A program made the translations under genes and the position numbers. Positions 1 to 11,900 of a stretch of DNA of 43,722 nt are shown piece after piece. The notes beneath the pieces were generated by a model. It was not told the origin of the DNA, did not search any database, and was given only the letters and a program-made list of their open reading frames with translations. The stretch is from Hypsibius dujardini (taxonomy: Eukaryota > Tardigrada > Eutardigrada > Parachela > Hypsibiidae): NCBI GenBank assembly GCA_001579985.1, contig LRSR01013249.1, positions 1-43,722 of the forward strand. Direction: 5' to 3'. How positions within the stretch are numbered: the stretch's first letter is position 1; each line of letters opens with the position of its first letter.

Positions 1-119
1 TGCCCCTATAAATGGTAGGTAGACGGAGATCAAGAAGACTGACATGCAAGACGCAGATACATCGAACAGACACATGGAATACAAAATGAAGATCTAAAAA
101 CATAGCAAAGAGAGACGCA

Positions 120-282
120 AGCGCAGGCAGGCAGTCAGGGAGCAGATAGGCAGGCACAGAAGATAGACTGGAATGCAGGCAGACAGGCATACGGACAAAC
201 ATACTGCCAACCAGTCAACCTGAAAGATAAGATAGGCAGGCAGGCAAGCAGACAGACAGACGGACAGACTGATAACAGACAA

Positions 283-363
<81 letters not shown>

Positions 364-372
364 TAGGCAGAT
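120..372. repeat. CAGA/TGTC tetranucleotide tract
   Basis: This is a degenerate array of CAGACAGACAGG-type units, equal to TGTC/TCTG on the minus strand, with interspersed CAAA, GGCA and ATAG variants. It stays open in several frames and yields Cys-Leu-Ser-Val repeats. That is a by-product of a 4-bp unit without stops, not a protein signal. The same unit recurs in the introns of the two genes to the right. Confidence 0.9.
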
Positions 373-415
373 AGAAAGCCACAGAGTTCTACATATACAT
401 TCGCACGGAGAGATA

Positions 416-542
416 AGAGAGTTTTCGCAAACGTTATATCGCATGGTATAGCGGTACTGTATAGAAAACTGAACTGGGGTCCGAGAGAGTTTTCTACATT
501 GTACCGCTGTACCGTGCGATATACCGTTGGCGAAAACTCTCT
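416..542. repeat. Long hairpin, two 55-bp arms
   Basis: The left arm 416-470 and right arm 488-542 are inverted copies separated by 17 bp, with about 7 differences in 55. Three of the differences become G-U wobble pairs if the plus strand is transcribed. No gene is visible here. It could be a small fold-back element or a hairpin-RNA source. The pairing is seen directly; any function is inference. Confidence 0.85.
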
Positions 543-929
543 ATAGACGTACCTGGTAGATGCGGTCGAATAATTTCCAGCTAAAAAGCATGGGAGAGCT
601 CCGCATCTTCTGCAAATCAAATCAAACGCCAGAAAGCCACGTCAGTCGGGCTATAAAAGATCAGCGATGGCGCGCGCGGTGTATGAAAATGACACGTCCG
701 GTTATGGAATAATCAAAATTAACGAGTTTTGCTTCCGGTGACGTGAATCTCATGAGATCTGGCTGAAACGGGAAGTACCGCCTCTTGGGACAAACAGAAT
801 ACATAACTGTAAATGAAGTGAGTAAATTAATTATCCCCGTGACTGCGTTCACAGGCGAAGTGGATTAGGATTCGTGGGATCTGCCCTTCCTGGTTTTGTT
901 TTGTTTGTATGTAACCGGCCGAAATGCCG

Positions 930-1079
930 ATGTACTGTACTGCCGCGATAAAAAGGTCGGTTAAGCCCCGCCTCCGTCATACGCGCCCCTGTCAAAAGTT
1001 GGCGCTCAGCAACACACACATGCCGAGTGCGCTGCGCGGGTGTAAAAACTGACCGTTATAACCGTGGCAGTACAGTACT
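930..1079. mobile_element. Small inverted-repeat element (MITE-like)
   Basis: Inverted arms at 930-962 and 1047-1079 both carry TACTGTACTGCC at their outer part, with about 84 bp between them. The size and structure resemble a miniature inverted-repeat transposable element. I see no convincing target-site duplication and no second copy in the window, so the mobile nature is inferred from structure only. Confidence 0.5.
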
Positions 1080-1179
1080 GATTGATTAGCAGTCGGCGGT
1101 AAGCACATGCCACAACGAATATCCTGATTGAGGAGCACGGAAGACCACAACGTTACGTCATTGAACAAACTTGGAACAA

Positions 1180-1361
1180 AAAATTCGTAGATTACTAAAA
1201 CTGAATTTGAAGTTTTATATTTATTGATAATTTATACACGATTCATTTCTATTTTTAATTCTGGCACTAAAAATTATTTATGAAATTAAAAATGTATGGA
1301 ATTAAAAATTAAATATAACTAATACAAATCAAGTAAAAAAAACAACGGATAAGACTACAAC

Positions 1362-1400
<39 letters not shown>

Positions 1401-1770
1401 TTCTTTCGAAAATAATCGCAGCTCTTGCGAATCAAATTTAAAGATTTAAATTTGAATACAAATTTACTGCATGTCTTAAGTTGTATAAAATATTGCTAAT
1501 TTATGTGAGATTAATTTTTATTTCTCGTACTAAATATTAGTTAAGAAAGTCAAAATTCTTTAATAATACAAATAGGTGAAAATAATCAAATTAGCGGGTA
1601 AATAATTAATAATAAAATCACTCGTTTGTAACTGGTAAGCAAAAGTATTATTTAGTCGTTCAAAGACTGCAATAAGAATATAATAATTTATTTCGAGAAT
1701 AATCGCAGCCTTTGCAAATCAAATTAAGTGACAAAAAATATTATTCACCTGACGTTTTAATCAAGTAATT
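1180..1770. repeat. AT-rich block with (AAT)n and a diverged 290-bp tandem repeat
   Basis: A pure AAT/TAA microsatellite lies at about 1360-1401. The motif TTTCGAAAATAATCGCAG at about 1404 recurs with changes at about 1690, and the text before each also aligns loosely, so the block looks like an old tandem duplication of about 290 bp. No gene is seen. The region 540-930, also without a gene, shows nothing I can name. Confidence 0.6.
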
Positions 1771-2131
1771 ACGCTGATTTTGATCTGCTTCACAACATGG
1801 AACGCAAACAGCACACAATCAACCAATCAATCAGCAGAACCCCTTCAAAGCCATTGCATGGCAAGTGGAACTGGAAGGTTGAAGTCATCGTATTGCTGCC
1901 GCGTACTCTTCACTACCAGAAACGAGTGTTTATCATCCGCTCAAAGTCAATTCAAGAAAATTCCCTCTTCAAAAACGGCAAAAACGCTGCAAAACAGGAA
2001 TAAAATGCAACACCACCAAAACGCTGCAATCAACCAATCAACCAACACGAAGCCACACAAATTCTCCGCAAAGCGTCAAGCTCAAAACGACCGACAAAAT
2101 CACAGAAGCACAAAACAGGTGCCATCTTTTT

Positions 2132-2458
2132 TCACTGTGTTGCACCGGCATGCTCCATCGGCGTTTTCTTCCTCGGATTGAGCCGCTCAATCCACGTTTG
2201 CCACGACGGCTGCGTGGGGATGCCGAGGCGCTTAAGGTTTGCCTTATCTCGCTGTGTTCGCTGATAGTCCCCCACAATGCAAGAAAAGCAAATGATGGGG
2301 ATGCAGATGGAGAACTTGTGTCGCCAGAGCCACTTGACAATCAGTTTCGGCAGGATTGTCGGTCCGGCGGGCGCTACCGGTTTCTTCAACGGCGGTAGAG
2401 TGGAAGCTGGGTGAATCAACGGCTGACCGGGGATCCTTCCCACTGGGGGTCCTGACAT
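2132..2458 (-). CDS. Possible small single-pass membrane protein, 108 aa
   Basis: The reading frame starts at an ATG in an A-rich context (2458) and ends at 2132. The N-terminal half is Pro-rich. A hydrophobic segment of about 15 residues (SICIPIICFSCIVG, near residues 56-69) sits after KWLWRHK and is followed by a basic, polar tail (DYQRTQRDK...). This resembles small organelle-membrane proteins with one TM helix, but I do not recognise a family. The frame is open upstream to about 2539, and an acceptor-like TTTCCTAACAG there could mean a further 5' exon. It is divergent from OFD1, with about 780 bp between the starts. It could be a chance open frame, because the GC content here is raised on both strands. 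Confidence 0.35.
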   Translation of the reverse strand: MSGPPVGRIPGQPLIHPASTLPPLKKPVAPAGPTILPKLIVKWLWRHKFSICIPIICFSCIVGDYQRTQRDKANLKRLGIPTQPSWQTWIERLNPRKKTPMEHAGATQ

Positions 2459-3241
2459 TTTTTTATGGGGATGAAATCCCGAAATCTTCCTCCAACAGTC
2501 CGAAGACGATGCACCGGGGTTGGTTCTGTTAGGAAACAACGGCGAAGAGCAGTGAGTGTGGTAGAAGTTGAAAAAAGGGGCCAGAAAATCTGTGAGTGAG
2601 AAGTTGAGTGAGGAGTTAGTCCACCACTATTTTCGCACCGATAAAGCCCCAAAATGATCTCCAAACAGTCCGAAGAGTGCAGAGCCGTATCAATTTGGGA
2701 TTTTAGGCACTACAGATAAAAATCAAAACACAATACGATTGTGAAACAGAAGAGAAATCGTTGCAGGAGAGAAGTTGAAAATTTTTACCGAAAAAAAAGC
2801 TTCTTCGGTTGCCTTGATCGAATGAACGAGTAGTAAAGCAAGGAACGAATCTACATTAGTAACGAACGATAGTGCATGCTAAAGGAACACACCAGAACTA
2901 GTGAAGGAATATGTTCAATAGAAAAGGAATAACTGAACATGAACGTGTGACGTCACGTGTAATGTGACTCTGACTCATTGATTGCGCAGCATCCCGAATC
3001 CCGATCCCAACGAGTCATTCCAATGATGTTTACATGCTCCCCTTCCTCAATTTTTTTCGCAATTTATTGATGTTTTTCCTTTTGTTTTTGTTTCGGATAT
3101 CACTTTGTAAATACATAATATCTTCCCCTTGCTCAATTCATCGCTCCATAATTCTCATCCCGGAATTTTATTTGTGAGTTATTTGATCCAGGCAGAAATC
3201 TCCCCCTGTCCTGGTCGAGTCGCCATCTCACACTGCGTCGC
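2459..3241. promoter_or_regulatory. Intergenic region upstream of OFD1 with CRE, E-box and AP-1-like sites
   Basis: No gene is seen. A palindromic TGACGTCA (2948-2955) overlaps CACGTG (2954-2959), and TGACTCA follows at 2971-2977. These match CREB/ATF, bHLH and AP-1 consensus sites and form a tight cluster about 270 bp before the OFD1 start. Such short motifs arise by chance, so a regulatory role is inference. I did not find a convincing RFX X-box. Confidence 0.3.
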
Positions 3242-6200
3242 ATGGCACGCGATTACTCCGGACACTTTTGGCACAACTTCGCCGATGGCCACTCCTTCGA
3301 CGAAGATGGGCCGCGGAACGGCGCGCAGCACTCCGAGGAAGAAACGGAGGAGAAGGATGACGCGGATCGGGAAGATTTCGACGCGCTTCGTGAACGTCTA
3401 ATCGCGCAGTTGGAATCCCCGCAGTTTAACGGGCGTTTGAAGGCTCAAGTTCGCTCCAGCCTGGTGCTGCAGCTCACACCGCATGATGTGCTGACCGCGA
3501 AACCGCCGGGGCAGAAGACTGACCCTCTGCGAGAGCTAGCGAATGCCGTGGTCGCTCAGCATTTGGCTGATAGGTAAATAAATCCATCTACTAGTTTTTC
3601 TCTTGATTTGTGCAAAGTTCAGTTTTCTGTTTTGAAGTGACTTATTAAAGATTACTCCTAAATTTTTTTTGAAAACGTGAAAAACAAGCAGGGAAGGCGC
3701 ATTTTTTTGTGAGTTCGGCGTTAATAGATCAATCCAAGAATCAAGCGATCAATCAACCGATGACCCTCTGCGAGAACTGGCAAATGCCGTGGTCGCTCAG
3801 CATTTGGCTGATAGGTACGCTTAAACAAATTCATTTCATATTCCTTTTCCCTTGATTTTTACAAATTTCAGTTTTCTGTTTTGATGTGGTTTCTTAAGAA
3901 TTTCTCCAATTTTTGTGTGGACAACTTGAACAAACGAGCAGGGAAGGCGCATTTTTTGTGAGTTCGGCGTTAATAGATCAATCCAACAATCAAGCGATGG
4001 ACAGTTGATGAAATTGCTACTGTTTAGCGTGGGTGTTCAACCAATCAAGTTTCGTTACTTGTTTTTTACCTTGTTTGCTCAAGTTGCATTTTTCTGTTGT
4101 TCGGAAGTTGTTGAATTTTTTTTTTAAAAAAAATTCGATAAAAAGTCTACATGAGAGTCTAGTTATAAGGAATGTTAGACTATTGTGTTGTGGTTGAAGC
4201 AATTTATCAATCAAGCGACTGTACTATTGGCTAATATGGGACCTGTGGAAATAATTATCAGGCAGTGATATAATTATTCCCGTTGGCAACAATTTCGGAA
4301 TATGCGTGCTAACTAAATAAGTCAGTTCAATGAAGTTTTTAATTTCAAATTCGATTATTGTTTGTATTTATTATATTTTTAGGAATTTATTTAACTTTTA
4401 ATGCTGTAGAATCTACCAGACGTTCAAAGAGCTGGACACGCCATTTTTTCATCCGTTTCGAGTTTTTTCAATTAATCCAGATTTCATTTTTTCTCTCACA
4501 GTGGATGCGACTTTTCCCTCTCCGTGTTCCTGCCCGAGTCCGGACTCAACCGCGACCTCCATCCCATGAGCCTTCCCAGTCTTCTCGCCTACCTCCGCGT
4601 GAAATACTCCAACTTCCGTGTGACCGAGCAGCGGAGTCTCTTGAGTGTCTTAATCGGACATTTACCGGTGGCTGAAGATGCCATTTCCGCCAGCTTCGCT
4701 AATGCTTTTGCAAAAAAGAACGCCGAGGCATTAGAGGGCCCGTCACGAGCAACGCAAACGGATTCGACTGTAAGGGAGCAAGATGTAATGCAGTTGGAGT
4801 TGCAGTGGCTGGAGATGAAGACGAAGCTGGGCTGGCGCCGTGGGGAGCGGTTCGTTGTAGAGGAAGCCTTGGCACGGTTCCGTACCGAGGTGGCGGACCA
4901 GACGCGGACGAGAGTGTTTGAGGACGCCATGCGGAATAAAGAAGCCGATGTACGAACAATTGTCTGTCTACCTGTCTGCCTGTCTGCCTGTCTGCCTGTC
5001 TGTCTTTTTGTTTGTCTGTTTATCTGCCTGTCTGCTTGTCTGTATGTCTTTCTGCCTGTGTCTATCTGTCTATTTATCTACTGGTCGCCGGTCGGTCGGT
5101 CTATCTTTTTGTCTGTCTGTCTGTCTGTCTTTTCGTTATCCGTTCGGCAGTGTCTTTTCTACCACCGCTGTAGCAGGGTATCTTGACTGACAAAGACATG
5201 CGGTTGTGGCCCTTGCCTCAGCTATGCGAGTATTCAGTGAAGTATTCATTGACAATGTTCTTGTCTGTTGGCAGATCCGCCATGCCGTGGAAGAAGAGAG
5301 ACACCGTCACGCCCGCGAACTCCTCTCCGTCAGCGGCAACTGGGAAGCCAAAATGCAGGACCAGGAGGCTAAACTGGGCATTCTGCAGCAGCGACTGCAG
5401 CTGGCCGAACAGAAGGCATTCGTCGAACGACAAACGCTCCTCCAACAACAGGAAACCCTGGCCGAACGAGACTCCCAACAGCAACACGTTTTCGACACTC
5501 GCCTCAAGGAACTCGGCGAAAAAGAACAGGAACTGGTGACCCGAGCGAAGCAGGTCGCGGAATTCAGTAAGGCTCTGCAGACACGTGAGGCCGGCATCCA
5601 GCGGACCGTGGATTTGCGAGTTGGAGAGCTGGTTCGGCTGCGAGCAAAGGTGTTGGACGAACGGGAGGAGCAGTTGAAGAAGGATGAGGCTGCGTTGAAC
5701 AAACTGAAGGTTCGCGTCTGTATGTCTGTCTGCCTGGCTCTCTGCCTGCCTGTCTGTCTCTTTGTCTGTCTGTCTGTTAGTTGTCTGTCTATCAGCCAGT
5801 ATGTTTGTATGTGAGATTTTTCTGGCTGTCTGTTTGTCAATTCGTCTGCCGTCTTCTGTCTCCCCCTCGTGCTATATCTATCTCCCCTGGGTTGTCTGTT
5901 TATCGCCAAGTCTCTCATCCCCTTTGGTAATAGACCCATTTGCCTGCCAATTCTTCCTGCGATTTGCTCATTCGCCTGTCTGTTTTTGTCTATCCCTTGC
6001 TTTTTTAGCTCCTTTTTTGTCAAGCTGTGAATGGTCTTCTCTACCTATTGTCTGTCTTCTCCCAGTTGGGGCTCGTTGTCTGCCTCTCCAATCAGTCTGT
6101 CGCCCTGTCTACCAACCTGCCTGATCTACTCAGTACATCTTTGCATCTTGGGCTATTTGTCTTGCCTCTTTTGGTTCTTCCTGTCATTCGAACAATGACT

Positions 6201-7771
6201 GAGTTTGGTGCCCAACCTTGGAATCAGTGCAACAAAAAAAGCTTTTTTTGTTGCAGGAACACTTAACGAGAACCATCTTGAGCGAAAGCGGTGAACCAGA
6301 CGTGACCGCCTCTGTCGAGCCCAAACCCTTCCTCCACAAAATCAAATCGGAGTTCTCCCGGCTGCACCGCGAAAATCAGAAGCTCAAAACCCGCCTGGCC
6401 ACCATTGCCGACTATGAGACGCTGAAATCCCACAAGGCCGACTCGGAGCGCGAGGTGAAGATGCTCCGCGGGCAAGTGTCTGCGCTGCAGCGTTGCCTGC
6501 AGGAGGACCGACAAGAGCACACCGCCATGATCCGCGAACTCACCGAGAAAGTCGTCCAGCCGGATCATAATGCTGAGGCTTACAGGAGGGAAGCGGAGTC
6601 TGCGAGGGATAAACTGCTGCTGGAGGGGCTGCGGTGGGACGCAGAGAAGGGGAAGCTAAAGGCGACGGTGAAGGATCGTGGTAGGGAGATTGACCGGCTG
6701 CGCGATCGGCTGGCGCAGCTGCAGGAGAAGTATGAAAGTGTCAATGGGAAGCTGACGAGGATGCAGGAGCTCTCCTCGCAGGCGGCGTGGATGATGACAC
6801 ATCCTCAGGCTCAACCAGGTTCGAGAATAGATCTATCTGCCTGCCTGTCTATCTGTCGCTCTGTCTGTCTGCCTGTCTGACTACCTATTTGTCAATCAAT
6901 CTATCTTCCTGTGCCTGCCCCCTGTTTGTCTGTCTTCTGTCTGACTGACTGTCTGTTTATCTCTTAGTTGGTCGGTCGGCTGTTTGTCTGTTTATTTGTT
7001 AATCAATCTACCTTCCGGTACTTCTGCCTTCCCGTCCGTTTGCGGTCTGTCTGTTTGTCGGTCGGTCGGTCGGTCTGTTTGTCAGTCGGTCTGTCTGATG
7101 TTTCGCCAGACATCATCTTCTCTTCCTTTTTAGCGGCTCCCATTGCTCAACCACAAGTTCGGCTCCGTCTCCCCGTCCTACAACCGGATTCGCTAAGCGG
7201 TGACGAGTCCTCCTCTTCCCTTCACTCGATCAGCGACGCCAAAAAGCGAATCAAAGCGTTGGAAGAGGAAGCCAACAGTATGCAGGCACACTTTGTCCAA
7301 TACCGTCGCTACGTCACCACCCAGTTCCAATCTTCCCCACCCATTCACCTCCAACCCGCTACCTCATCTGCGTCCTCCAGTTTTGTGGACCCCACTCGAA
7401 CTGGCAACGCTACAACAAATATCCAGAATGTCCGAACAGAAGCTCCCCGAAAACTTCTCCTCACGCAGTACCTCATTCAAGACGGGCAGAGACCGTCCAC
7501 CGGCGCCTACAACGGAGCGTCCAGTTTGAATCCTCCTAAAGTGGTCTCCGGTTTATCCGGTGGCGATCTCGGGATGAATGCTAGGTCGTTGGAGGTTGAA
7601 CTGCGGGAAGCGGAAGAAGGTGTCCGGATGGCGGAAGCCCCCGGCCCGAAGGAAGAGGATTTCGCGCCCTTGAAGTCGGACGTCGAGTCGAAAATTGACG
7701 CGGATGTGAGGGAGTTGATGGCCTCGGTGGATGTGCACGGCGATTTGGACGGTGAGGATGTGGGTTGGTGA
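3242..7771 (+). CDS. OFD1: OFD1 centriolar/basal-body protein, 5 exons, 804 aa
   Basis: Exons are 3242-3573, 4502-4949, 5275-5709, 6257-6818 and 7134-7771, all with GT-AG ends and matching phases. The exon 1/2 junction builds a LisH domain (about residues 93-127, ending FSLSVFLPESGL), which matches vertebrate OFD1 closely. Residues of about 150-600 are Glu/Gln/Arg-rich coiled coil. A second short coiled coil, AKKRIKALEEEANSMQAHFVQYRR (exon 5, split here as AKKRIKALEEEANSM plus QAHFVQYRR), resembles the OFD1 C-terminal block, and the protein ends in an acidic ...GEDVGW like vertebrate ...ELDDSW. OFD1 sits at centriole distal ends and satellites and controls centriole length and ciliogenesis. 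The model is shorter than human OFD1 (about 1010 aa), mostly in the C-terminal half. The start chosen is the first ATG of the open exon; a 5' non-coding exon is possible. EFHC follows on the same strand 1.15 kb downstream. Confidence 0.9.
3519..3998. repeat. Tandem duplication of OFD1 exon-1 end plus intron start
   Basis: Unit 1 (about 3519-3768) holds the last part of exon 1, its donor at 3574 and about 190 bp of intron. Unit 2 (about 3759-3998) repeats all of it 241-250 bp further on, including a second donor-like GATAG|GTACGC at 3814/3815. The duplicated exon piece has no obvious acceptor before it. Reading through from copy 1 meets TAA at 3575-3577. Confidence 0.85.
4960..5140. repeat. 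TGTC tetranucleotide tract in OFD1 intron 2
   Basis: TCTG/TGTC/TGCC units start about 10 bp after the donor at 4950 and fill roughly half of the 325-bp intron. The exon frame stays open through it, giving a Cys-Leu-rich extension if the intron is not spliced. The acceptor at 5273-5274 restores the coiled-coil frame exactly, so I treat it as intron. Confidence 0.85.
5716..6140. repeat. TGTC-rich degenerate tract in OFD1 intron 3
   Basis: The 547-bp intron (5710-6256) begins with TCTG/TGCC units, which are dense up to about 5800 and then decay into pyrimidine-rich sequence. It ends in a run of T and TTGCAG before exon 4. Confidence 0.75.
6826..7105. repeat. TGTC/GGTC tract filling OFD1 intron 4
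   Basis: The 315-bp intron (6819-7133) is almost wholly made of TCTG, TGCC and GGTC units, with a short (GGTC)n run near 7060-7075. The splice ends are AG|GTTCGAG and TTTTTAG|CGG. Confidence 0.85.
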
Positions 7772-8917
7772 ATGCCAGGCGCGGTGATGTGGGGCGATCC
7801 CAGTTAGAGTCATGTCCGGCTTAACTTAAGCCAAAGCGTGGTGGTCCAAGTTTCAGCCATTTTGTTGCGGGCAGAATTCTGCACAGCTTCCCTTCCATCT
7901 GGAACGGGGTTTTCTGTTCGTTTACGGTGTTTTCGGTGTGGGTCTGTCGGAATTGAGAGGTAGTTGAGTTGGTCTGAATGTGATTGTGATACTCTTCGGT
8001 ATGTTTTTGTCCTACTGTCTGGGACCTCTCATGATGGGTAATTGATTTTAGTTCCACGTTTTGGCATTTGGTCTGTTTCAAGTGTGTGGAGTTTTTCCCA
8101 GGTTTTGACGTGGGGTGTTGGTAGTGTTTTTTGCTTATTTATGCTAGTCTTTGATTGATCTCTGTTCTGGGTTTGTTCATTTTACATAGCAAGTTATCAG
8201 CTTACAGCTTGCCTGGGTGGCTAGGGTTTGCTCATGTGTGTAGTGTCCGAATGATCTAATTAAAAAACATGTTTGATATTTAGGATGCAGTTCTTCAAAT
8301 TGAGACGCTGGCACTTTTAAAATAGACCTATCGGTCGGTCTGTTTGTCTATCTGTGTGTGTGTGCCTGTGTGTTTGGAATGTTTATGTCTGCGTCTGTTT
8401 GCTTGCCTGTGTTATTGTATATTTTCTGTTTGTAGGTCTGTCTATCTACCTGCCTGTTTGTTGGTTTTACCTGTTTGTCTCTCTGTGTATGTGTATGTAT
8501 GTGTGTGTGTCTGCTTGTCTTTATCTGTTTTCTGGTTATCTGTCCGTCTGCCTGCCTGCCTGTTTTTCGGTCTGTTTGTATGTCTGTGTGTCCATCTGTC
8601 TGCCTTGTCTGTCTGCCTGCCTGCTTATCTGTTTGGTATCTACTTGCTTGTCTACTTGCATGTCTACCTGTTTGTCTGTCGGTCAGTTCTTCTGGTTATT
8701 TGTTTGTTTATCCGTTTCTCCAGCTTTTTCTGTCTGCGTGTCTTGGACTGCCTTACCTGCTTGTAATTGCATATTCTTGTTAGAACTGCGGCAAACGTAC
8801 AAAGACTCGTATTTCCTTCTAATGAACATTAACGCTTGTAACCATAGAAAGAACACCCGTTGCCGTTATGAGTGAAATAGCTCGATTCGAATCTCTTGAT
8901 CCTACGTCGTCCCCTTC
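7772..8917. repeat. OFD1-EFHC intergenic region with TGTC/TGTG tract
   Basis: No gene is seen. From about 8330 to 8765 it is a long degenerate TCTG/TGCC/TGTG array. The rest, 7772-8330, is unique sequence without a recognisable signal. Open frames in the array are Cys/Leu/Val-rich and are rejected as genes. Confidence 0.75.
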
Positions 8918-11900
8918 ATGAATATGGATCCATTTTCCCTAAATAGGCCGGTCAGTAACCACCCACACACCTTCCCTGCATACAGAAGAAATTCAACTTG
9001 TTTTGTTTGCTTCAGCAACCCACTCAGACACATCGACGATGCACGTATCGTCAAGGCTATCAAATCATCCCGGAAACCCTCGAAATCACCCCCGGACCCA
9101 AGGGATACGACAACAGCTGCCGCGTCCCACATACCATCACCAACCGTTTCAACCATCTCGATAGGGTGTTTGCTGATCCAGCCATTAATGGCAATGTCTA
9201 CCCGAAACATCTGGTTTATCGACGGAAAAACGGCGATAATCACGTTCTGCCGTCAAAGAGCCTGAAGCCGGGCACGACACCAAATTTGCGGATTATGCAT
9301 CAGACAGCACTGTATGCCAATATGGTTTGTTTCTGTGCTGAACGACTGACTCAACTGCTGCAATTTGTTTAAACGGACGTGTTTAACCACGGGACAAATG
9401 GAAACACAGATAGTTCTACAGAAAAACTGACAAACAAACATAAAGGCAATGCACACTGTCGACAGACAGACAGGCTGGAAGCCAGACATAGCCAGGCAAA
9501 CAGAAAGTCGCACAAAGAGCAGACTCGCAGACAGACAAGCCCACAAACGTTGCAAAGATAAGTAGTCAGGCATACAACGACAGATAGCCGAATATATTAA
9601 TTTTCAGGTTTTACGGTATTATGGTTATTATGTCGAACGCTTACCGGGCGGTGATATCACCTTTCCGGAGTATGGTTACCGGGTGCGTCAAGTGGAAGTA
9701 TACTACCATATGGATGACGATACGATTTCCGTGTTCGAGCCGCACTTGGAGAACTCCGGGCTTCCTCAGGGTATCACTTGCCCACGAAGACAATATTACT
9801 GGCCAGGGACAGATCTCTCGAACCGGAGGGCCTATTGTCTGACTGACTTCAAGCTGGGTCATGACTACCAGATTGCCCAGTATAATATTCATTTCTACGA
9901 CGCCGATGAATTTACTAAGGCTAGTTCACCAATTGGCTAACAGGTGTTTGAGGGCGGATCGGTAATCTCTTGGGTGTTTCAGACTTACTGGGAAGATCAT
10001 TTACCCTTAGACAACTTCGGCCGCTCAGAAGAGCCACGTGTGGATCCGGTTTGGGAGAAGGCTCAGGCACGCCGTAAAGCCTTCAAGCCACAAGATGCCC
10101 AGAATAAAATTGAGGAATCCACGACCATGCACCGGAAGGTCTATCATCTTCAGGTGAAACCCGAAGACAAACTGCTCTTCGTGGGAATCGTGGACGATAC
10201 GATGTGCCCCATGGCTCGCTTACGGCCGGTTGTCGTTGAGGTATGTCGTTGAGGTATATGCCTTATCTTTCTGAATGTCTTCGAAATGTTCTGTTGCCCT
10301 TTCTGTCTGTTTTTCTGTCTGTATTCTTCTCGAGCACTGCCCTATCAGTTCATTTATGTCTCGTCCTCTATCATTCGTACATCATTTACTTATGCTCAGA
10401 GCACAGTTGTATGTTCTTGAAAAATTAGCTCCACTCTATTTACATAATTTTAATTAGTCAGCTATTTAGACATGATTTTGTTCAGTTTCTTTTGTTCATT
10501 TTAAAATTAATTCTTTCCTTCAACCTCACTTCTAAAAATCATTTTTTCAGTCTAATAAATCCTATAAACCTATAAGTCTCATAGATTGGAAAACAACAAT
10601 TTGGGCTTGGAACGCTCAATTTCAAATGAAACAAACACTTGAGCAAATAAGCGAAGGTTGGGCAGACACGCGATAACGTGAACAGCTTCTACTTGTCCAG
10701 CAACCGGTGCAAGTAATCACTTTACGGACGGAAACCTGTCTAGGAAACAAAAACTGAAGTATCACGTCCCCAATGGATGCATATGAAAGGCAGCCGTTTC
10801 TATTATTGGGGAATATTTTACACAAGCAGATTGCGACATACAGAGGTGGAATTTGTGTCAGTGATGCCGATCTGTGATTCGGCGAGCTTAAGGTTTCGGT
10901 TGTTGAACTGTACGACGAGTTGCCGTATGCTCGCATCACAACCGGCCCATAGCCACACGACGTTTGTGTACCATCTTTGCGCAAGGCAAGTCGCTCACGT
11001 CGTGCTATTGTTGTCCAACAAAAAGTCGGGTACCGGAAATGACAACGATCCAAACAGTGCCGACGGGACTGATGAGGGAGAAATAATGGACTTGTGAAAA
11101 GCGGGGGAAGCTGTTACCGTTCTTGAGGAGATACTCTTCAGGATTACCGGTCACAAAATAAGCGTCAACAGGGGCCAAACTTTGGTAGCGAGTACCTAAT
11201 CCCGCATCACCAATCCTGGAGGCAGACAGCGTTGTCACAATCGAGACCGGTCTTATTTCGACGGGATTGCTTTCACAGCAACACTCAGTGAGCGATCCTA
11301 ATTCAGTATAAGCAGTCCTACCACGGCTCTATGCGGGAACGTCGTCCATGCGGTTATTGTCGACCAACTGCAGTTGGTCGCAACAGATGAGAGCAACGCA
11401 AAGGTAAAACATTTCGTGAGCTAAGCTGTTTCTGGGGACGTCAGTTTCAGAAGGAAAACAGACGAGATTCCGACGCGAAGTCCAGCGTCTTCTGCCGCCC
11501 AAATGTATTATGAGCGGCGAAGCGTTTATCGTATTATACCGAATTAGTGAACCGCATTTAATCTGATGGTCTCGGTGGACAACGCGACGTTTCAGTTGAT
11601 TATCGGGCCGGGTACCAGTGCAAAAACATTTAAGCCAATCGACGCTCAAGGACCACTTGACTTCACTGTAAGTAGCCCTTATTGGACCCCAACGCGTCAT
11701 CTTCGAAAACACTTGGTGTCGCCAAAAAAAGCAACCACGCGCGGTCGGTGTTTTATCTGGCGGAGGGCTGTGTCAGGCATTTTTTTATTTCAAGAAATAT
11801 TCTTGTTTGGTCGTGTTAAACTGTCTGAGAAGCTTAAATTTAGTTCCGAAACAGCGGATTGACTTCACAGAGTTCCGGTGACGCCCTGTAGATTTTTATA

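Noticed and set aside
94-620. Overlapping Cys-Leu-Ser-Val-rich open frames
   Set aside because: They arise from the TGTC tetranucleotide, which lacks stops in several frames. There is no start context, domain or conserved partner exon.
1780-2181. 133-aa plus-strand frame rich in Gln, Asn and Ser
   Set aside because: No domain or splice context, and low-complexity composition. It partly overlaps the antisense frame that looks slightly more protein-like.
8344-8875. Three overlapping long frames rich in Cys, Leu and Val on plus
   Set aside because: Same tetranucleotide origin as the intronic tracts. Three frames are open at once, as expected of a simple repeat.
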